From Promethearchaeota archaeon Loki_b31 (lineage in GTDB: Archaea > Asgardarchaeota > Lokiarchaeia > Sigyniarchaeales > SOKP01), in assembly GCA_005222975.1 (NCBI GenBank), contig NJBI01000015.1, positions 1-55,959 of the forward strand: 55,959 bases of DNA, in the 5' to 3' direction. The position numbers were made by a program, and so were the translations under genes. This document shows positions 35,042-44,358 of this stretch, in pieces. A model generated the notes under the pieces. The model was not told the DNA's origin, ran no database searches, and worked only from the letters and a program-made list of their open reading frames with translations. How positions within the stretch are numbered: the stretch's first letter is position 1; each line of letters opens with the position of its first letter.

Positions 35042-37324
35042 TTAAAAAACTTTTAATTCTTCTTCTTTAAATTTGTCATAATCGTTAAAAATAGCATCTA
35101 TTTCGCTCAATATTTCCTTAATGGCCGTTTTTGTCTTTTTATCTTGACCAAAAGTGTCTATAATCACTTTATATAGGTTAACATTATATTCCAAGGTTAG
35201 TTCTAAAATCTTTTTTAAATCATTCTCATTTATTCCTTTTTCTTCTAATTTTTTGAAGACACCCTCAATATCTTCTTTCAATTTATTTGTTGCGATTAAA
35301 ATACTAGAACATTTCTTGAACAAATCTTGCTCTTTTTCGTAAACAAAAAGATCTTCTTCTGTCAATTGCGAATTATCTGTAATCTCCTCTAATCTTTCAT
35401 TTAAAAGGCTTTTGACTCTCTCGTAAATCTTAATTGCTAATAGAATTTTTTCCTTACTTTTAATTAAGTCGTTTTTTCTTAATAATCGAGCTTCTATGAT
35501 TTTTAAATACGCGTCTTCGTAATAAATTTGAAGTTCCCCGAATGTACTTTTTTCTCCTTCAGCAATTTTTAAAATAATTTGTCTTAAATCCTCGTTAAGC
35601 ATATCTATTTCTATAGCAGATAGATCATCTAAATTAAGAATTTGAAATATTTGATTAGCCATAGTTTTAATCGATAACGCTTTAATATTCAATTCATGAG
35701 CCCTCTTCTCAATGTTAGTAATACTCCTAACTTCTCCTACTTTTTCGCAATAATTAAAAATCTTAATAGCGTCATCAAGTAATTTATTAAATTTTATTTG
35801 ATTAGATAATATGTAATATTTTGAATCTTGTATTTTTTGAATAGCTCTATCCATTTGGATTTCCAATTCGAATATATAATCTAATAAATTTACTTGCTTC
35901 CTTTCAGAAAGAATTTTAGACTTGTTTGCCATATCGACCTCTACTGATTTACCTGCGAAAAACCATAGTAGAGCAGAAGGTATCCAAAAAAAGATAGCAA
36001 AAATCATCATATTAAATACACTTCCAAGAATCGATATTAAAGTAAATGATATCAATAACGTAATTCCCTTTCCAACTTGTTCCGAAAGGCTAAAAAATGA
36101 GGTAGAAGTACCCTTATGTTCGGGAAGATTTACATCTACCATAACTGCATTCTTGTTAGAAACCCATCCTGTACTAAAGATCGAACCTATAAACCCAAAA
36201 ATGAAGTAATAAATGTAGCTCGGATAAATCTTAAAAATTTCAATAATTGTTGAAATTATATAAGAGGTAATCTCTTCAGTAGGGATTGGATCTGGATAAC
36301 TTAAATTAGTAACAAATTCGCTACTAAGAGTTTGAATAGAAAAAAGAGTTAAGAAGACAAATGGAATGCTTAGTATCATACAAGTTGTCGCTAATCGCGT
36401 TCTATTTTTTTTATTTATTCGAAATAAAATATCGCCAATATAAGACATTATCACGTTTCCCAGCAAGTACCCTATACCTAGTAAGCCAGCAAATATCGTC
36501 GCGGTTTGAAGCCTAATTTCGTTAGGCAATACGTTAAAGTAATGACTTGAAAGCATAGAAGTCATAAAATAAACTAAGATCGTTCCAGGAATGATCGCGA
36601 AAAAGCCTTGTATTATTAAATATCGATTAGTTTTCTTTTTTAAGATACTTGACAAATCTTTTTTTGAGATTTTATAGCTATACTCCAAGTTCATCTCAAC
36701 CATGTCCAATAGCTCGTTCTCACTAGCACCGCGCTGAGGGATTTTGACAAAAAATAAAACAAATACAATTATAATACTAATTCCAGATAACAAAAAAAAT
36801 GGAAATCTCCAACCTAGTATTGGTCCTACAAAAGAAGATAAACCTTGACCCACGCCATTGGAAACTGAACTTAGTATTGCAAGCGTACCAAACCATCCAG
36901 ACCTCTCATCAGGGGGAATCGCATCAGAAATAATTGAATAACCAACTGGCAAGACACATCCAAGCCCCATTCCACTCGCCATTCTAGAAATCAATAACAT
37001 TGAAAAATTTGTGGAAAAAGCAGTTAGTATCATCCCAAAAGTCCAAGAAAAAGCTCCTGCCATTATTACTTTTATTCTATCAATACGATCGGTATAATAC
37101 CCCCAAATTAAAGCAAACGAAGCACTAGTTAATAAAAAAAAGGCATCTGGAATTGCTATAAGCGCTTCAGGGATATTAAACTCAATCCTAATTACCCCAT
37201 AGCTCGGAATTAGCATGTTAGCACATGCTATTGACACAAATAGTAAGAACATGACTAAAATAATAGGGGCTAAGTCCTTTATTTTAATCCTTGTAAGTTT
37301 TGGCCTTCCTATAGCAATTACCAC
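35042..37324 (-). CDS. MFS transporter with long C-terminal helical domain
   Basis: This 760-residue protein starts at GTG. Residues 1-455 form a twelve-helix MFS transporter ('WGYYTDRIDRIKVIMAGAF' motif A; 'GLGCVLPVGYSIISDAIPPDERSG' around helices 4-5). Residues 465-760 are soluble, highly charged and helical ('LLDYIFELEIQMDRAIQKIQ', 'LIKSKEKILLAIKIYERVKSLL', 'LKKILELTLEYNVNLYKV'), resembling coiled coil or degenerate TPR-like repeats. The tail doubles the normal MFS length and would be cytosolic, perhaps sensing or scaffolding. The transported substrate is unknown. It is convergent with the preceding orphan gene. Confidence 0.8.
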   Translation of the reverse strand: MVIAIGRPKLTRIKIKDLAPIILVMFLLFVSIACANMLIPSYGVIRIEFNIPEALIAIPDAFFLLTSASFALIWGYYTDRIDRIKVIMAGAFSWTFGMILTAFSTNFSMLLISRMASGMGLGCVLPVGYSIISDAIPPDERSGWFGTLAILSSVSNGVGQGLSSFVGPILGWRFPFFLLSGISIIIVFVLFFVKIPQRGASENELLDMVEMNLEYSYKISKKDLSSILKKKTNRYLIIQGFFAIIPGTILVYFMTSMLSSHYFNVLPNEIRLQTATIFAGLLGIGYLLGNVIMSYIGDILFRINKKNRTRLATTCMILSIPFVFLTLFSIQTLSSEFVTNLSYPDPIPTEEITSYIISTIIEIFKIYPSYIYYFIFGFIGSIFSTGWVSNKNAVMVDVNLPEHKGTSTSFFSLSEQVGKGITLLISFTLISILGSVFNMMIFAIFFWIPSALLWFFAGKSVEVDMANKSKILSERKQVNLLDYIFELEIQMDRAIQKIQDSKYYILSNQIKFNKLLDDAIKIFNYCEKVGEVRSITNIEKRAHELNIKALSIKTMANQIFQILNLDDLSAIEIDMLNEDLRQIILKIAEGEKSTFGELQIYYEDAYLKIIEARLLRKNDLIKSKEKILLAIKIYERVKSLLNERLEEITDNSQLTEEDLFVYEKEQDLFKKCSSILIATNKLKEDIEGVFKKLEEKGINENDLKKILELTLEYNVNLYKVIIDTFGQDKKTKTAIKEILSEIDAIFNDYDKFKEEELKVF

Positions 37325-37429
37325 TTAAACATTATTCTATTAATTATTAAATAGCAATTGGGAATTAAAAAAGCTTTCAAACAGCTAGAAATATACAAAG
37401 AAAGTTCGGAAAAGATGAATTTATGTGGT

Positions 37430-38116
37430 TCAATTCAGATTTAGGCAATATTCTAATGCGGCTTCTACATGAAGTTCTACTGTATCGAGTAATATTACAT
37501 CTGTATCATTTTGTTGGAGTATTAAAGGTAGTTCAGTGCATCCAAGAATAACACCATCTACCTCGTAGTTATTTACGATTTTTAAGAGCATATGTTTACT
37601 TTCCTTTGTAAACTTCCCGATCACTAACTCATCAAAAATAATTTTGTTTATTATATCTTGTTCTGAATCTAAAGGAGTTATGACTTCCATGTCTGATTTC
37701 GCGAAAAATTCTTGGTAAAATGAAGACTGCATCGTAAATTTTATACCCAATAATAGAAGCTTTCTTAAATTATCTTTTTGCGCTTTTTTAGCTGTAGCTT
37801 TTACAATACTAAGTATTGGGATTTTTGAAAGTTGAACTAAATCATTATAAACTGCATGAGGTGAATTTGCTGCCATGATTATAAAATCTACTCCCCCATT
37901 TTGTAAAGAATTAATGCCAGTCATCAAATAATCTACATAGATACCTTTATCATCACCCAATTCGTAATCGATTACTTTCTTAAAATTAAGGCTATAAATT
38001 AGAATTTCTGGATAATAGTAATCTTGGTATCTATCATAATACTTCTGAAGAATCAAATCGTAATATTTTATGGTTGATTCATGGGACATCCCACCTAGAA
38101 TTCCAATTTTCTTCAT
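37430..38116 (-). CDS. Aspartate/glutamate racemase family protein
   Basis: From ATG 38116 the protein has 228 residues, starting 'MKKIGILGGMSHESTIKYY', the family opening. That start is supported by GGAGG at 38127-38131, 10 bases upstream; the more upstream Met (38143) adds an unlikely Gly/Ser-rich stretch. The second catalytic block 'DGVILGCTELPLIL' keeps its Cys. The first block reads 'MAANSPH' where racemases with two catalytic cysteines have CNTxH, so the first Cys is absent. Family members with Thr or Ala at this place exist and may be one-base racemases or lyases. The amino acid substrate is not clear. Confidence 0.85.
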   Translation of the reverse strand: MKKIGILGGMSHESTIKYYDLILQKYYDRYQDYYYPEILIYSLNFKKVIDYELGDDKGIYVDYLMTGINSLQNGGVDFIIMAANSPHAVYNDLVQLSKIPILSIVKATAKKAQKDNLRKLLLLGIKFTMQSSFYQEFFAKSDMEVITPLDSEQDIINKIIFDELVIGKFTKESKHMLLKIVNNYEVDGVILGCTELPLILQQNDTDVILLDTVELHVEAALEYCLNLN

Positions 38117-38301
38117 TTTACTTGAACCTCCGTTCCCATTCATTTCATTTAAAGCTCTCTAATCTTGATATTTTTTCATTCCTTTCAAGTTACGTTAAGA
38201 TTTTTTAACTTATAAATACATAAAATCTTCGTGAAATCGGTTTTCAGAAAAGAAAACATATTTTTGGAGGACCTTCTGCCAAAGATTACTTTTTAAGATA
38301 T

Positions 38302-38709
38302 TTGGCAGTTTTAATTGGAGGAATTCTTGGTTTTGTTGGAGCACTTGTACCTTTGGGTAATAATATAAATGTTACTCAAATTCCAATCACGTTTTCTGGT
38401 TCATTTTTGTTGCTGGATCCGATTTTAATGATTCTTGGTGGCATACTCGGATTAACTTTAAAAATAAACTATCTATTTTTTTTATTTCCTTTTCTAAATT
38501 CAAATAAATTAAGAGAGATACTTAAATTAAATAAAAAGTGGAGCTGGGGGGATTCTCACATGACGGGTAAATCCCGCTTATTTATTGAACCCCCGGCCTT
38601 TCGCATGCCAAGCGAACGATCTTCCGCTAATCCACAGCCCCATTTAAAGATAAAAAATATTAATTCAGCATTATCGGACACATATAAAATCGTTAACTGT
38701 AGAATTTAA
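38302..38709 (+). pseudogene. Remnant of a small membrane-protein gene
   Basis: A hydrophobic frame ('LAVLIGGILGFVGALVPLG', 'LLLDPILMILGGILGLTL') suggests two membrane helices. In-frame coding-like sequence continues upstream to about 38224 ('IFGGPSAKDYFLRYLAV'), but no ATG, GTG or TTG precedes the TTG at 38302. From about 38539 to 38641 the frame runs antisense through a tRNA-Ala gene, so the last third cannot be genuine protein. I read it as a gene fragment whose 3' end has been lost next to the tRNA, not an intact gene. Confidence 0.4.
38539..38641 (-). tRNA. tRNA-Ala (GGC anticodon) with a T-loop intron
   Basis: Reading the minus strand, the acceptor GGGGCTG pairs with CAGCTCC, including the G3:U70 wobble that is the alanine identity element, with discriminator A73. 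The D arm is GATT-AGCGGAA-GATC. The anticodon arm is TTCGC-TTGGCAT-GCGAA, giving anticodon GGC with T33. The variable loop is AGGCC. The T stem GGGGG/CCCCC encloses 38 bases instead of 7, so about 31 bases form an intron with an inner CGGG-ATTTA-CCCG hairpin. The pairing TTCA/TGAG with a 3-base bulge AAT fits a bulge-helix-bulge-like splice site near position 59/60. Mature length is 72 before CCA, which is not encoded. A T-rich tract follows. Confidence 0.9.
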
Positions 38710-38790
38710 TAATAATGGATTTTTAAAAAAAATTATGGTTTTTGAACTATTAAACTAAGAAATAAATAACAGATTTATTATTTGAAGACT

Positions 38791-41700
38791 ATGAAAAATT
38801 TTTGGAGAAAAATAAACTATCTATTAATTACGGTTTTGATAATTAACGCGATTATTAATCCCGTTCTTGGAATTGGAATTGTGAGAAATATTAATCACAA
38901 CAATCTTCAAAAGTTAGAGTTAGATTTCAGCGGATTAACGTATACTTCTTCAGATCAAGCAACTAATGAAAAATACAATTCAATATTACCCTTTAATAAG
39001 CAAAACGCGCTATTTGACGACTTATTGATAAAAGAATTAAATTTTATAGAATCATCTCAACAACATGATGAGACATTAATTAAGATTATAATCCTATTTA
39101 AAGATGGAATCTCAAAATCAGAAAGAATTGAATTAATAGATTCTATTTTTGATGAGTATGAAATAATTAATAATTATAATATTATTCCCGGCGTTTACAT
39201 GAAATGCAATCCAAAAGAATTGATTGCCAAAAAGGGTTTATTAGAAGTTGAATCCGCTTTAAAAAAGGTTTACAAGTCAAGATTTTATAGTTCACCATCT
39301 TTTCAAGAGCAATTTCCAGAAACTAGTGCGTTAAATAAAAATTCATATCCAAATTGGTGGATACCCGCTGTGGGAGCAGATAATTTAGGTTACGACGGTA
39401 GTGGCGTAAGAGTTGCTGTGATTGATACTGGAATATACGAACACCCTGATTTAAACTTATTATTAAGCCAGAATTTTGTTTCTGGAGAACTTTCTTCTGA
39501 ATACCAAGATTATGTAGGTCATGGAACTCATGTTGCAGGTATTATTGGAAGTAATGGAGGAGGTTCAAGTGGTGTTTACAGAGGCGTTGCTCCAGGCGTT
39601 TCTTTAATTAATGCAAAGGCTGGAGGCCTTTCAGGTTTAGAAGAAGGCGATGTTATTGGCGCTATTGAATGGTCTGTTGATACAGCTAATGCAGACATTA
39701 TTTCTATGAGTTTTGGTGGTAATTATCCAATTGCGAGTGATTCGATGATCTTAACTTTAGCAGCAGCTACAGAAAACGGCGTAATATGTGTTTCGTCAGC
39801 GGGAAATTCCGGTCCAGATTATTTTTCTGGTGGATCGCCTGCTTCTGGCATAGATGTCATTTCGGTGGGGGCTTCAGATAGAAATAACCATTTAGCCTAC
39901 TTTAGTAGTTGGGGCCCATCATTATCTTATTTAAGTTATCCTGATATTATTGCTCCGGGAGTAAATATTATCTCTACCGAGGCGCCAGAATCGGTTATAT
40001 CTGATAGATATCGCTTTATTGGAGATTACTTCGATTTTTCGGCCGATGCAGACTACTTACCTTTAAGTGGGACAAGTATGTCTTGTCCCGTTGTTGCTGG
40101 AGCTTTAGCAATTCTGAAACAAGCTTACCCTTTGATAACTCCCGAAACTGCGAGAATTGCCTTATTACAAGGTGCTCGAGACCTTTCCGATGTAGAAGAT
40201 GTTGAATTTTTGAAATCTGGTTTTGGTTTAATTAATGTGTCCGCTTCGCTTGACTATTTAAATTATTTAAATGCAAATTATTCCAATGTAAATGATGTAG
40301 CAAAAATTGCTCCCGATGAATTGCCTGTACAACCTTACGATTTATTGAATTTCCCTGGAGATCGTCAATTATTTAATTTAACTGTTATTTCAGGTAAAAA
40401 CAATAATTACAACATCAGTTATCCAATTATTATTGATGGAATCTCGTTGTCTATTGACAAACCTCAAATATCTTTTACCGATGCCGGTGTGAATTTCGTA
40501 GCACTAAAAGTTGAGATAGAAAGTGATGCAACGCCAGGTATAAGAAATTTTGAATTAAATATTACATCAGGAGTTAGGTTATACGATAATATTACAGTTT
40601 CAATAGAGGTTCGATTACCCGAGTATAGAGTTTTATTGGAATCTTACCACGGTTTGAATGATTGGCTCCCCGAACTTTCCTTCTATCAAATGGATTTTTA
40701 CGATTGGATGAAAGAACTTTCAGATTTAAACATCTCTATCGATTACTTAGCAGAATTTTGGACTCCAAATTACAATTCCAATTTAAATAATTCTATATTG
40801 ACTGAAGAACGATTAGCTCAATACGACTTGGTCGTATTACAAAACCCTATCTTGCCCTATAGTCCTTTAGAAATCCACAATTTGAAAAGATATTTTGATA
40901 ATGGAGGTAACATCTTGTTTTTAGGAACGAGATACCAAGATTTGTGTGTTGATAATATAAACGAGCTTTTTTCAGCAATTAACTTAGGAATCCAAATTAA
41001 CGAAGAGAATGTTGTCGATGAAAATTGGGTTGGAACTGGGGCAACCGTGAGTACTCAAAGCGTAACAGATTTTAACAATTCTCAAATATTTCAAGATGTA
41101 AACAAGTTTATATGGAACTATGGAACTACTTTAACAGCTTCGGGAAATGCAGAAGCGATTGCTTCAGTAGATGGGAAAATAGTTGTGGTTGCAAACGATG
41201 GTAGATTATCCGGAAGGGGACGATTTGTAGCGTTTGGGGATTTACACTGGGCTGCAGAGTTGTACGAATCGCAAACCTATTATCAAGACCATTATATTTT
41301 GACAAAAAATCTAATGCGCTATTTCTTGGAAAAAGACGAAGTTTCTATAAGTATTTTTCCCAATTCTGAAAGAACGCCCACTTCTCAAGTAAATATTTCA
41401 ATTTATGTGAAGGATCAAATTGGAGAAACGCCAGTTAGCTCAGCTACCCTAAATTCATATCTAAATGTATCAGTAGAAAACGATGCTTATTTTGAAACTG
41501 TAAATATGGTTTCAATGTCAGATGGTATCGCAATTAACAACACTTTTTCTTTACCCAGCCCAAGTAATAAACCATATGTTATAAAAGTGAATCTAACAAT
41601 TGGATCAAAGACTTACAATAAAACCTCCAAAATTCTTTATTATGACAACTCAGAAGTTCCAAAGATACTTAGTTTATGGGCCACTACTGACATCGAAAGA

Positions 41701-42753
41701 AATGGTGTTGATACATTAGATATCAATGCCACACTTGACGGAAGCAATTTTAATGCAACGGCTTATCTATCGATATATCCATCTACCTATTACACTAAAG
41801 AAGGAACAATCAATAAGACTTTTACTTTATCTAATTCACCATCAAATCCATTCAATTACTCTATTAGCAACACTCCTATATCTACGGATCCACCTGGTTA
41901 TGCTACTTTTTACATTCTGCCTTATAATCATAGTTCAAATTATTACAATCCACATTCGCCTAGATTAATTTCAATTATAATAAATCACCCTCCTGAATTC
42001 ATTGAAGAAACTTCTACAATATTAATCGATAACAATCAATTAATATCGCTTGATGAGACTCATACGGAAGATAGTTTACTAGTCATTCTTGTATCCCAAG
42101 GGAGCCAGCTTGACTTTATTATAAACCTTATTGATTCTGTGAGTTATGAGGATCAAGATAGCTCAAAAATGAGGGTGTCAGTAAACCTTTTTATCGCCTC
42201 AATTTCAGAGGACAATACAATTGTACCGATTAATTCAAAGAACTTTGTTCTTTCTGAATTAGAATATAAACCAGGTTCGAATACTCACTATGGAACTTTC
42301 GCAATTCCATATACTATGGAATTCTCCTCCATTACTGGAACGAAAAAGCTTTCAACTGCGTCTCAATATGATAATGATGCTCAAGATGGCTATTTAGCGA
42401 TCCTATTGATCACGGCTTTTGATAGCGAAGGAGAGTCTGAAGACTTTTTTATGGTTTTGTTGATTCAACCTTCAATACCTTCTGATTTTTTATTAGTACT
42501 AATTATTATCGGAGTTATAGTAGTAGTTGGAATAATTGTTGGCGTCTCACTTTTAGTTAGAAAGAAGAAAAAATCTCGCATATCGGCTCCTTTTGAAGGA
42601 TATTACCACCAAGATTATGAAGATGTTCCTTCACAAGAAGTATATGATTTCACTCAAAAGTCAGTATATTTTTGTCCTTATTGTGGATTTCAATTAACTA
42701 CGCCAAGAAGTTTTTGCCCTAATTGCGGTAAATCTTTAAAATTCCAAGAATAA
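38791..42753 (+). CDS. Large membrane-anchored subtilisin-like protease with zinc-ribbon tail
   Basis: A TTG at 38782 would add three residues; positions here count from it (1323). A signal peptide (about 4-30, 'INYLLITVLIINAII') directs it out of the cell. A propeptide-like region follows, then an S8 domain with D215 ('VAVIDTG'), H247 ('GHGTHVAG') and S432 ('LSGTSMSCPVVAGA'). Residues 520-1230 are beta-rich, with a ThuA/GATase-like stretch near 640-830 ('YDLVVLQNP', 'GGNILFLGTR'). A membrane helix (about 1235-1258) is followed by basic residues and a cytosolic zinc ribbon (C1298, C1301, C1312, C1315). It is a cell-surface protease; an internal metal-binding tail is unusual. Confidence 0.88.
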   Translation: MKNFWRKINYLLITVLIINAIINPVLGIGIVRNINHNNLQKLELDFSGLTYTSSDQATNEKYNSILPFNKQNALFDDLLIKELNFIESSQQHDETLIKIIILFKDGISKSERIELIDSIFDEYEIINNYNIIPGVYMKCNPKELIAKKGLLEVESALKKVYKSRFYSSPSFQEQFPETSALNKNSYPNWWIPAVGADNLGYDGSGVRVAVIDTGIYEHPDLNLLLSQNFVSGELSSEYQDYVGHGTHVAGIIGSNGGGSSGVYRGVAPGVSLINAKAGGLSGLEEGDVIGAIEWSVDTANADIISMSFGGNYPIASDSMILTLAAATENGVICVSSAGNSGPDYFSGGSPASGIDVISVGASDRNNHLAYFSSWGPSLSYLSYPDIIAPGVNIISTEAPESVISDRYRFIGDYFDFSADADYLPLSGTSMSCPVVAGALAILKQAYPLITPETARIALLQGARDLSDVEDVEFLKSGFGLINVSASLDYLNYLNANYSNVNDVAKIAPDELPVQPYDLLNFPGDRQLFNLTVISGKNNNYNISYPIIIDGISLSIDKPQISFTDAGVNFVALKVEIESDATPGIRNFELNITSGVRLYDNITVSIEVRLPEYRVLLESYHGLNDWLPELSFYQMDFYDWMKELSDLNISIDYLAEFWTPNYNSNLNNSILTEERLAQYDLVVLQNPILPYSPLEIHNLKRYFDNGGNILFLGTRYQDLCVDNINELFSAINLGIQINEENVVDENWVGTGATVSTQSVTDFNNSQIFQDVNKFIWNYGTTLTASGNAEAIASVDGKIVVVANDGRLSGRGRFVAFGDLHWAAELYESQTYYQDHYILTKNLMRYFLEKDEVSISIFPNSERTPTSQVNISIYVKDQIGETPVSSATLNSYLNVSVENDAYFETVNMVSMSDGIAINNTFSLPSPSNKPYVIKVNLTIGSKTYNKTSKILYYDNSEVPKILSLWATTDIERNGVDTLDINATLDGSNFNATAYLSIYPSTYYTKEGTINKTFTLSNSPSNPFNYSISNTPISTDPPGYATFYILPYNHSSNYYNPHSPRLISIIINHPPEFIEETSTILIDNNQLISLDETHTEDSLLVILVSQGSQLDFIINLIDSVSYEDQDSSKMRVSVNLFIASISEDNTIVPINSKNFVLSELEYKPGSNTHYGTFAIPYTMEFSSITGTKKLSTASQYDNDAQDGYLAILLITAFDSEGESEDFFMVLLIQPSIPSDFLLVLIIIGVIVVVGIIVGVSLLVRKKKKSRISAPFEGYYHQDYEDVPSQEVYDFTQKSVYFCPYCGFQLTTPRSFCPNCGKSLKFQE

Positions 42754-42760
42754 TTTTTTT

Positions 42761-43411
42761 TTAATCTTCTTTATTGTTCAAGTTTTGGAGATCGGAATGC
42801 TTTAACAAATCGATAACCCGATTGGGGTCCTTTGCATTTAAAATAGTACTTGTACTGCTTAAAATATCGGCATTTAACTGGTTAGCGTTTATAAGATTTA
42901 TCCCCCCATCTATATCAACAATAAAAGCATACTTTTTCTTAAGTATAGCTAGCTGGTTTACCTTTTCAATTGAATGTGGAATGAATTTTTGACCAGACCC
43001 ACCTGGATAAACTGACATTACTAAAACTAAGTCAACTAAATCCAAGTAAGGAATTATTTCTGCGATTGTTGTATCTGGATCGATTGCTAAGCCCACTTTT
43101 TTCTTCCTATTCTTCAGTTCATTTATTAACGCTTTCTTATCTCCCGTTATTTCGTAATGAAAAGTAAATATATGAACATAATCAATAATTTTATCAATAT
43201 AGTCAAAGGGATTGTTTACCATCAAATGGGCGATGATAGGAATATCATATCTCTCTTTCAATATTCTAAATAAGTCCAAATCAAGGTTTATAACAGGTGT
43301 AAACTTTCCATCCGCAACATCAATATGTATGTAATCAAGCCCTACTAATCCCTCAAGAGGATCAAGATTAAAATTTAGGTTTGCATGAACAGCAACAGCA
43401 ATCTTTTTCAT
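42761..43411 (-). CDS. rpe: Ribulose-phosphate 3-epimerase-like protein
   Basis: This 216-residue TIM barrel carries the metal and catalytic motif 'HIDVADGKF' (H29, D31, D34), H62 in 'AHLMVNNPF', '[14 protein letters not shown]' for phosphate, and the catalytic acid D168 in 'VDIDGGI'. It should interconvert ribulose 5-phosphate and xylulose 5-phosphate. The 'VYPGGSGQ' differs slightly from the usual VxPGFGGQ, and the N-terminus '[10 protein letters not shown]' replaces the usual P-S-x-L strand, so a related sugar phosphate (allulose-6-phosphate type) is possible. The ribose-5-phosphate isomerase gene lies 1.9 kb away on the same strand, consistent with pentose phosphate metabolism. Confidence 0.82.
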   Translation of the reverse strand: MKKIAVAVHANLNFNLDPLEGLVGLDYIHIDVADGKFTPVINLDLDLFRILKERYDIPIIAHLMVNNPFDYIDKIIDYVHIFTFHYEITGDKKALINELKNRKKKVGLAIDPDTTIAEIIPYLDLVDLVLVMSVYPGGSGQKFIPHSIEKVNQLAILKKKYAFIVDIDGGINLINANQLNADILSSTSTILNAKDPNRVIDLLKHSDLQNLNNKED

Positions 43412-43536
43412 CGTATTTAATTATATGATAAGCACGAATAATTTTTTATTTGTTAATGATAAATATCCTATTTGTTAAAAATTAAACTCTGAAAAGAGAC
43501 TTATAATTCTAAGAATAATAAAAAAAATTATATCTT

Positions 43537-44358
43537 TTAATTTGGGATATCCTTTTTACTAAAAACAAATAAACTCCCTGCAATGAGAACTCCGTTGATA
43601 ATTCCTAAGACAATAATGTCTCGTGTAAATAAGGCTGAATCTGCTTTTACCAAATAATCAACAGGATTATAGTAATAGAAGATTGATATGTATTTAATAC
43701 CCTGGATAGCTTCATCCATATATACGTAAAATGAACCGAGAAAAAACATTATAAATAAAACCATCACTCCCACTGCCACCGACTTTTTCGTACTTAAGAA
43801 TATCGTCGAACTGAATTTAGCTACCATTGCAAGTGCTCCGAGGAAGAGAACAACAGAAAAATAAGTTGCAAATAATCTCTCAAGAAAAATTCCTTCCGTT
43901 CTAAATGTTGATGAAGCTACCATACTTCCTAGCGTTATTAGAAAGAAAATACCGATAACTGTCATATTAAATACATATAGGAATGTAATTTTACTTCCAA
44001 GGAAATTATACCGAGAAATTGGTTTAGAGAGGGAAAGATCAATAGTCTTATTTTCTACATCACGGGAAAGGAGTGAACTAGCCATAAAGATAAGATAGAT
44101 CCCGGCATATAACCAAATGAAGCTTAAAAGTTCCATAGCCCAAAATCCATAAGGATTAGCTATTACTTCCAAGTCTCCTAAAAAAGCCATCAAGTCCTCA
44201 GGATATACGCTAAAAAAACCCTCCATTGCTTGTAAATCTATATCTTCTATTATAACTATTATATAAAAGCTTAGTAAGCCAATTACACCACCTAGTATTA
44301 GAATCGTGAATTTCTTTTCGAAAATTAGCTCCTTAACTGTGCTAAAAAATCGTTTCAT
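43537..44358 (-). CDS. ABC-2 type transporter permease
   Basis: This 273-residue protein has six membrane helices, with the ABC-2 layout: an N-terminal amphipathic start ('MKRFFSTVKELIFEKKFTILILGG'), a large external loop after helix 1, and 'SSLLSRDVENKTIDLSLSKPISRYNFLGSKI', the coupling-helix region. It is directly adjacent to the ATPase gene (start at the base after its stop), so the two form one exporter complex. Such systems extrude drugs, lipids or polysaccharide, and the cargo is unknown. Confidence 0.85.
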   Translation of the reverse strand: MKRFFSTVKELIFEKKFTILILGGVIGLLSFYIIVIIEDIDLQAMEGFFSVYPEDLMAFLGDLEVIANPYGFWAMELLSFIWLYAGIYLIFMASSLLSRDVENKTIDLSLSKPISRYNFLGSKITFLYVFNMTVIGIFFLITLGSMVASSTFRTEGIFLERLFATYFSVVLFLGALAMVAKFSSTIFLSTKKSVAVGVMVLFIMFFLGSFYVYMDEAIQGIKYISIFYYYNPVDYLVKADSALFTRDIIVLGIINGVLIAGSLFVFSKKDIPN

